NCBI RefSeq assembly: GCF_018638295.1
Contig: NZ_JABTTS010000005.1
Location: 124,001-188,000 of the forward strand
Source: Streptomyces sp. CHD11
GTDB lineage: Bacteria > Actinomycetota > Actinomycetes > Streptomycetales > Streptomycetaceae
DNA length: 64,000 nt
Direction: 5' to 3'
Both the position numbers and the translations under genes were made by a program. Positions 56,689-64,000 of this stretch are shown here, piece by piece (the first letter of the stretch is position 1; every line of letters begins with the position of its first letter). The notes beneath the pieces were generated by a model. The model was not told the DNA's origin and made no database searches. It was given only the letters and a program-made list of their open reading frames with translations.

Positions 56689-57636
56689 ATGCCGCACGCC
56701 ACACAGCACGCGGACGTCGACACCGCGGAACTGGACTCGGCCCTGCGTGGCGGCCCGTTCCACGTCGCCCTGCGCGCCGCCATAGCCGCGCGGGGACTGC
56801 CGTTGCAGCGGGTGCAGCACCATCTGTCGCGCCACGGCGTCAGGGTGGGCGTCACCAGCCTGAGTTACTGGCAGCAGGGCGCCCGCCGCCCTCAGCGCCC
56901 GGAGTCACTGCGTGCCGTACGGGCACTGGAGGAGATCCTGGAGCTGCCGGAGGAGTCCCTGATCCGGCTGCTCGCCGAATCCGACGCGCGCGCGGCGGAC
57001 CGCCGCTCCCCCGGCCGCTCCTACCGCTCCCTGGTGGAGGCGTCGGGCGCCCTGGAACGCCTGCTGGCCGGCTTCGGCACACCGCGCGACGGCGGGCTGC
57101 ACGCCCTGGGACACCACGAGCGGGTACGGATCGGAGCGCACCGGGAGCTGGCGGGGTGCGAGTCGCACCACATCGTGCGCGCGCACCGGGACGGCGTCGA
57201 CCGCTATGTGGCCGTCCATCACGGCGACCCCGGCTCCGCGCCGGAGCGGATGACCGTGCACGCGCTGGAGAACTGCCGGACCGGGCGGGTGCGCCGGGAC
57301 CACGACACCGGTGTGCTCGCCGTCGAACTGCTCTTCGACACTCGGCTGCGGGCCGGGGACACCTTCCTCTTCCGCTACGCCGTCGAGGACGGCACGGCCG
57401 GTGTCTCGCGCGAGTACGTGCGCGGGGCGGACTCCCCCGGCGGCCAGTACGCGCTCCAGGTGTGCTTCGACCCCGGGGCGCTCCCGGTGCGCTGTCACCG
57501 GTTCACCCAGCATTCGGCCGCGGCACCGCGCGGAGGGCGCCAGGAGCTGCCGCTACGGGGACGGCACCACTCGGTGCACCTCGTGGAACCGCGACTGCGG
57601 TCGGGCTACGTGGGGATCTCCTGGGACTGGGACTGA
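56689..57636 (+). CDS. XRE-like DNA-binding protein with unknown C-terminal domain
   Basis: A 315-residue protein. Residues about 20-85 form a helix-turn-helix of XRE type ('LPLQRVQHHLSRHGVRVGVT', 'SLSYWQQGARRPQRPESLRA'), and residues about 130-315 form a beta-rich domain full of His and Arg ('LFDTRLRAGDTFLFRYAVED', 'SVHLVEPRLRSGYVGISWDW') that may bind a small molecule. I cannot name a regulon. AAAGG lies 8 bases before the ATG. It converges on the Rieske gene with a 6-base gap. Confidence 0.75.
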   Translation: MPHATQHADVDTAELDSALRGGPFHVALRAAIAARGLPLQRVQHHLSRHGVRVGVTSLSYWQQGARRPQRPESLRAVRALEEILELPEESLIRLLAESDARAADRRSPGRSYRSLVEASGALERLLAGFGTPRDGGLHALGHHERVRIGAHRELAGCESHHIVRAHRDGVDRYVAVHHGDPGSAPERMTVHALENCRTGRVRRDHDTGVLAVELLFDTRLRAGDTFLFRYAVEDGTAGVSREYVRGADSPGGQYALQVCFDPGALPVRCHRFTQHSAAAPRGGRQELPLRGRHHSVHLVEPRLRSGYVGISWDWD

Positions 57637-57642
57637 CCCCGG

Positions 57643-58062
57643 TCAGACCTGCGGGGCGGCGACCAGCGTGCCGTTCTTCACCTCGACGGTCAGCTGCTTC
57701 AGTGGCGCCACGGCCGGCTCGCGCAGCACCTTGCCGGTGGTGGCGTCGAACTCGCTGCCGTGACACGGGCAGATCAGTCTCGTCCCGTCCAGCCTGTCGA
57801 CGGGGCAGCCCGCGTGCGTGCAGATGCTGCCGTACGCCTTGAGAGTGCCGTCACCGCTCCGGGTGACCACCACGTTGTGGTCCCGGTACAGCTTCGCGCC
57901 GCCCTCGGGAACCTCGCTCTGCGGACCGAGCTCGACGGGCCCGCTCAGCGGAGCGGCCCCGTCCTCGTCGCCCTGACACGCGGTGAGCCCCAGAGCCGCG
58001 ACGGGGGTGAGAGCCACGCCTCGCAGAACGGTACGGCGGCTCGCGGCGGGTCGGGCGGACAT
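57643..58062 (-). CDS. Exported Rieske [2Fe-2S] lipoprotein
   Basis: A 139-residue protein. The N-terminus has a Tat-like 'SRRTVLRG' and a lipobox 'LTAC' with Cys29, so the folded cluster protein is probably exported by Tat and lipid-anchored. The Rieske domain has C81-T-H83, Cys86, and C98-P-C-H101, which are the two cluster Cys-His pairs plus the disulfide pair seen in high-potential Rieske proteins. Its redox partner is unknown. GGAG lies 6 bases before the ATG. Confidence 0.9.
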   Translation of the reverse strand: MSARPAASRRTVLRGVALTPVAALGLTACQGDEDGAAPLSGPVELGPQSEVPEGGAKLYRDHNVVVTRSGDGTLKAYGSICTHAGCPVDRLDGTRLICPCHGSEFDATTGKVLREPAVAPLKQLTVEVKNGTLVAAPQV

Positions 58063-58302
58063 GAGAACTCCACTGGTGCAACGTCGACAGACGGGGGCCA
58101 CCAGGGACGATACCGGGGGCGCCCGTGCTCGCCGCGCGCGGGTGAATCCGCCTCCGTCTTCGTCTCCGTCTCCGTCTTCGCGGGCGCTCGTGCCGCAGGG
58201 CGGCACGGATGGGCGGTGGGCGTCCCTCCGCCCGAGCTGAGCCGAGAGCGGGGGCACCCCGCAGGCGCCGGACTGCGCAGGATCCCCCCCGGCGCCGACA
58301 TC

Positions 58303-58330
58303 GCGTAAACGCTTACGCAAGCGTTTACGC
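58303..58330. promoter_or_regulatory. LacI-type operator, 12-bp perfect inverted repeat
   Basis: GCGTAAACGCTT and AAGCGTTTACGC flank a 4-base centre, 61 bases before the lacI-family gene. The right arm contains the candidate -35, so the repressor should control its own operon. The rest of the 58063-58302 spacer shows no gene. Confidence 0.8.
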
Positions 58331-58353
58331 ACGCCACTCACGTGGGCTACGGT
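58324..58353 (+). promoter_or_regulatory. Candidate promoter of the lacI-pfkB operon
   Basis: TTTACG (58324-58329) and TACGGT (58348-58353) are 18 bases apart, with the -35 inside the palindrome. The leader would be about 30 bases. Confidence 0.5.
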
Positions 58354-58390
58354 CCCCACCAGGACGTGACGGCACGAAGGGAGCGCCCCG

Positions 58391-59428
58391 ATGGCAACCA
58401 TGGCCGACGTGGCCCGCACCGCGGGTGTCTCCGTCGCCACCGTCTCCCACGTCCTGAACAACACCCGCCCGGTGCGCCCCCACACCCGCCGTGCCGTCCT
58501 CGACGCCATCGAGGAACTGGGGTACACCCCCAACACCCTCGCCCGCTCCCTGGTGACCTCCCGCACCCGGTCGATCGGGCTGGCGGTGTCGGCGATCAGC
58601 AACCCGTTCTTCACGGAGATCCTCCAGGGTGTCGAGGCCGCGGCCCTGGAGCACGGCTACAGCCTCCTCATCGCGGACCCGCACGACGACCCCGACCACG
58701 AACGCAAGGTCGTCCAGCTGCTGCACGAGCGCCGCGTGGAGGGCCTGATCGTCGCCCCGTCCGCCCAGCCGCACGCGCTCCTCACCTACCTGGGACGCCA
58801 CCGGGTGCCCACCGTCTTCCTGGACCGGCTGGTCAGGACGCCCACGGCCGGCGGCGAAGGCCTCCGTTTCGACCAGGTGTGCGCCGAGAGCACAGCGCCG
58901 ACAGCCGGCCTGGTGACCCATCTCGCCGGCCTGGGCCACCGCCGGATCGGCCTGGTCGCCGGGCTGCCGGGGCTCAGTACGACCGCCGAGCGGATCACCG
59001 GCTACCGGCACGGGCTGGCGGCGGCCGGTCTGCCGTACGACGAGCGGCTCCTGGTGCACGGCGACTCCGAGACGGCCGGGGCCGAACGGGCCACCACCAC
59101 CCTGCTGGCCCTCCACGCGCCTCCCACCGCGCTGGTCACCGCCAACAACGCCATGACCATCGGCGCACTGCGCACCCTGCGGGACCACGGTCTGTCCGTT
59201 CCCCGGGACATCGCCCTGTGCTGCTTCGACGACTTCGCCTGGGCCGATCTGTTCTCGCCCCGTCTCACGGCCGTCGCCCAGCCCAGCCGGGAGATCGGCT
59301 CCCGGGCCGTGCGCGTACTCCTGGAACGTCTCGCCGAACCGGACCGGCCCACCCGGACCGAACAGCTCCCCTGCGCCTTCGTGCACCGCACCTCCTGCGG
59401 CTGTCCGGGCGACCCGATGAGCCCATGA
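58391..59428 (+). CDS. LacI-family transcriptional regulator
   Basis: A 345-residue repressor. The N-terminal helix-turn-helix is 'MADVARTAGVSVATVSHVLN' with the hinge 'GYTPNTLARSLVTSRTRSIG', and residues 60-340 form the periplasmic-binding-protein-like sugar domain ('ISNPFFTEILQGVEAAALEH'). AAGGGAG precedes the ATG. Its stop overlaps an in-frame ATG of the kinase gene, so the pair likely regulates and phosphorylates the same sugar, for which no transporter is encoded nearby. Confidence 0.93.
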   Translation: MATMADVARTAGVSVATVSHVLNNTRPVRPHTRRAVLDAIEELGYTPNTLARSLVTSRTRSIGLAVSAISNPFFTEILQGVEAAALEHGYSLLIADPHDDPDHERKVVQLLHERRVEGLIVAPSAQPHALLTYLGRHRVPTVFLDRLVRTPTAGGEGLRFDQVCAESTAPTAGLVTHLAGLGHRRIGLVAGLPGLSTTAERITGYRHGLAAAGLPYDERLLVHGDSETAGAERATTTLLALHAPPTALVTANNAMTIGALRTLRDHGLSVPRDIALCCFDDFAWADLFSPRLTAVAQPSREIGSRAVRVLLERLAEPDRPTRTEQLPCAFVHRTSCGCPGDPMSP

Positions 59429-59487
59429 CTCCCCCTGAGTCCTCATCGGCGCCAAGAACCCGACCACCCCGCCAGAAGGGACCCATC

Positions 59488-60405
59488 GTGATCGTCGTAG
59501 CCGGTGAGGCACTGATCGACCTGGTACCGCAGGGCGCGGGCGCGCTCGCGGCATTGACCCCGGCGCTCGGCGGCGGGCCGTTCAACACCGCGGTGGCGCT
59601 GGGCCGCCTCGGCTCCCCCACCGCCTTCTGCTCCCGGGTGTCCCGTGACTCCTTCGGCGAGGCGCTGCTGGACCGGCTGCGGGAGACCGGCGTGGACGTG
59701 TCACCGGTGCAGCGCGGCGACGAGCCGACGACGCTCGCCGTGGCCTCGGTCGACGCGGGCGGATCGGCGGCCTACTCCTTCTACGTGGAGGGGACCGCCG
59801 ACCGGCTGTTCGCCGCCCCAGGGACCTTGCCGGCCGGTACCCGCGCGGTGTCCTTCGGCACCTGTTCGCTGGTGCTGGAGCCCGGTGCGAGCGCCTATGA
59901 GGAGTTGATGCGCAGCACGTCCGCGCGAGGCGTGTTCACGGCGCTGGACCCGAACATCCGGGCGGGTCTGATCCCGGACGCCGACGCCTACCGCGCCCGT
60001 TTCCGCGGCTGGCTGCCGTCGGTGTCGCTGCTGAAGCTCTCCGAGGAGGACGCCCGCTGGCTCGGCGGATCCCCGCGCGAGTGGCTGGCGGCCGGCCCGG
60101 CGGCGGTCGTGGTCACCCGGGGCGGGGACGGACTGACGGCGTACACCCGTGACGGCGGCGAGTACACGGTGCCCGGCGAGCGGATCGAGGTGGCCGACAC
60201 GATCGGCGCGGGTGACACGGTGAACGCGGCGCTGCTGCACGGCCTGGCGGCTCGCGACGCGCTGAGCGCCGAGGGGGTCTGCGCGCTGGGTCCGCGGGGC
60301 TGGCGGGACCTGCTCGGCTTCGCGGCCCGCGCGGCGGCGATCACCTGCTCCCGCGCGGGAGCGGAACCGCCCTACGCCCGCGAACTGGTGGCGGGAGGCG
60401 CCTGA
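59488..60405 (+). CDS. PfkB-family sugar kinase (fructokinase-like)
   Basis: A 305-residue ribokinase-fold kinase. 'IVVAGEALIDLVPQGAG' opens the domain, 'GGGPFNTAVALGRLG' is the sugar-binding region, and 'DTIGAGDTVNAALLHG' holds the anion hole and catalytic Asp. Fructose or another ketose is the probable substrate, by family only. The GTG at 59488 has AAGGGA 6 bases upstream; an ATG at 59425, overlapping the lacI stop as ATGA, would add 21 residues and is the alternative. Confidence 0.9.
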   Translation: MIVVAGEALIDLVPQGAGALAALTPALGGGPFNTAVALGRLGSPTAFCSRVSRDSFGEALLDRLRETGVDVSPVQRGDEPTTLAVASVDAGGSAAYSFYVEGTADRLFAAPGTLPAGTRAVSFGTCSLVLEPGASAYEELMRSTSARGVFTALDPNIRAGLIPDADAYRARFRGWLPSVSLLKLSEEDARWLGGSPREWLAAGPAAVVVTRGGDGLTAYTRDGGEYTVPGERIEVADTIGAGDTVNAALLHGLAARDALSAEGVCALGPRGWRDLLGFAARAAAITCSRAGAEPPYARELVAGGA

Positions 60406-60413
60406 CACATGCG

Positions 60414-60457
60414 CACGCCCTGCCGCGTGGGGACGTACGGTCCCGCGGCAGGGCGTG
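60414..60457. terminator. Long hairpin between pfkB and uvrA
   Basis: CACGCCCTGCCGCG and CGCGGCAGGGCGTG form a perfect 14-bp stem whose interior (GGGAC/GGTCCC) extends it further. It lies between converging genes and should work in both directions. Confidence 0.8.
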
Positions 60458-60477
60458 TGGGGTGCGAGGCGTGCCGG

Positions 60478-63519
<3,042 letters not shown>

Positions 63520-63574
63520 GCCGGTCCGCACCTTTCTTGAGAGAAGTGACAGGGGCGGGGCCCCCGTCTTTCTC

Positions 63575-63597
63575 AGACTAGGGGGAGCCACTGACAA
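63575..63597 (-). promoter_or_regulatory. DNA-damage promoter motif of uvrA (TTGTCAGTG-N8-TAGTCT)
   Basis: Minus-strand TTGTCAGTG (63589-63597), spacer of 8, TAGTCT (63575-63580): a complete match to the RecA-independent, PafBC-dependent damage promoter consensus tTGTCRGTg-N8-TANNNT. The leader to the GTG is about 50 bases. Confidence 0.75.
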
Positions 63598-63706
63598 CGC
63601 CGGTTCGGATTCACGGGTTGTCAACAATCCCCGGCTCTCCAGCATGCCCGACGCCACCTTCGACCTTATAGCACGTACATTCGATTTACGGTCGCATTCC
63701 GCTGCC

Positions 63707-63735
63707 TTCACCCGAAGGGGTGACCGGGCTAGGGT
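63707..63735 (+). promoter_or_regulatory. Promoter of the maleylpyruvate isomerase-family gene
   Basis: TTCACC (63707-63712), spacer of 17, TAGGGT (63730-63735), then 7 bases to the ATG with no Shine-Dalgarno sequence. A leaderless mRNA is expected. Confidence 0.5.
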
Positions 63736-63742
63736 CGGCCCC

Positions 63743-64000
63743 ATGATTGATCACGCTGATGACCTGGCATCTGTACAGACCGCTACGGAACGGCTGCTCA
63801 CCGCACTCGTCGCCCTGGACGACAGGGCTGTGACCCAGTCCTCACGCCTGCCCGGCTGGACCCGCGGCCACGTACTGGCCCACCTGGCCCGCAACGCGGA
63901 CGCACTGGTGAACGTGCTGGAGGGCCGGCCCATGTACGCCTCCGCGGAGGCCCGGGACGCCGACATCGAGCGGGACGCCCCGCGCCCCCTCGACGTCCAG
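63743..64000 (+). CDS. Maleylpyruvate isomerase/DinB-family mycothiol-dependent protein, N-terminal part
   Basis: The frame stays open to the window edge, giving 86 residues: [20 protein letters not shown], then '[20 protein letters not shown]', '[16 protein letters not shown]' and '[20 protein letters not shown]'. '[20 protein letters not shown]' is the signature of the MDMPI N-terminal domain, whose histidine (here 'GHVLAH') binds the metal in mycothiol-dependent enzymes. Substrate is unknown. It is divergent from uvrA with a 223-base spacer. Confidence 0.85.
   Translation, partial: MIDHADDLASVQTATERLLTALVALDDRAVTQSSRLPGWTRGHVLAHLARNADALVNVLEGRPMYASAEARDADIERDAPRPLDVQ

Noticed and set aside
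63660..63700. LexA/SOS box near uvrA (TCGAATGTACGTGC)
   Set aside because: Only one half resembles the Streptomyces LexA site; the second arm does not match, and the damage-promoter motif explains regulation better.

Overview
The window is high-GC DNA (about 70% or more) with strong third-position GC bias, GTG and TTG starts, ATGA/GTGA gene overlaps and many leaderless promoters. Together with whiA, the sufR-led suf operon, opcA, ctaA/ctaB, an RbpA-family gene and typical extracytoplasmic proteins, this points to a Streptomyces chromosome. The gene order resembles, from memory, the S. coelicolor dapD-suf-tkt-tal-zwf-opcA-pgl-pgi-secG-tpi-pgk-gap-whiA-uvrC-uvrA region. It looks like core chromosome: I see no phage, transposase, CRISPR array or rRNA/tRNA gene.

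Layout. 1-9.5 kb: tail of a zinc-type dehydrogenase, a double TerD-domain protein, a Tat-exported PhoX-type phosphatase with a PHO-box-like repeat, a large unknown protein, a secreted ExeM-type nuclease, a holin-like/DUF3618 stress-type pair behind a sigma-B-like promoter, a small secreted protein, and dapD. 9.7-17.3 kb: an smr-tetR efflux unit with a palindrome at its start, then the Fe-S assembly operon sufR-B-D-Rieske-C-S-U-T with a SufR-type operator over the sufR start. 17.5-23.7 kb: an ABC-2 exporter, heme A synthase ctaA, a nucleotidyltransferase, a degenerate amidohydrolase, and ctaB. 24.1-30.7 kb: the tkt-tal-zwf-opcA-pgl pentose-phosphate cluster.

30.8-41.3 kb: a sugar-uptake and PadR/ABC block sitting between pgl and pgi. 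It holds an alpha-glucosidase, a binding protein and two permeases (no ATPase), an orphan binding protein, and a padR-ABC-FtsX operon. Three copies of a 13-bp operator differing at one base link the two halves. 41.5-47.4 kb: pgi, an RbpA-family gene, secG, tpiA, pgk and gap, separated by strong hairpins. 47.6-50.5 kb: a secreted M14 carboxypeptidase. 50.9-56.1 kb: the overlapping uvrC-rapZ-yvcK-whiA operon. 56.2-64 kb: a small orphan ORF, an XRE-like regulator, a Tat/lipoprotein Rieske protein, a LacI-PfkB sugar kinase pair with a 12-bp perfect palindrome, uvrA, and the start of a mycothiol-dependent maleylpyruvate isomerase-family gene.

The most interesting signals are regulatory. Both uvrA and uvrC carry a match to the actinobacterial LexA-independent DNA-damage promoter (TGTCRGT-N8-TANNNT), so the whole uvrC-rapZ-yvcK-whiA operon may be damage-responsive. 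The triple TACNTGTTAGGTA operator has no described owner that I know of. Nine start codons lie 6-8 bases after a -10 hexamer. One sugar permease carries a large extracytoplasmic insertion with an SdrD-B/carboxypeptidase-regulatory-like domain. I found no wholly unknown multi-gene system; the novelty is in these regulatory and protein-architecture details.
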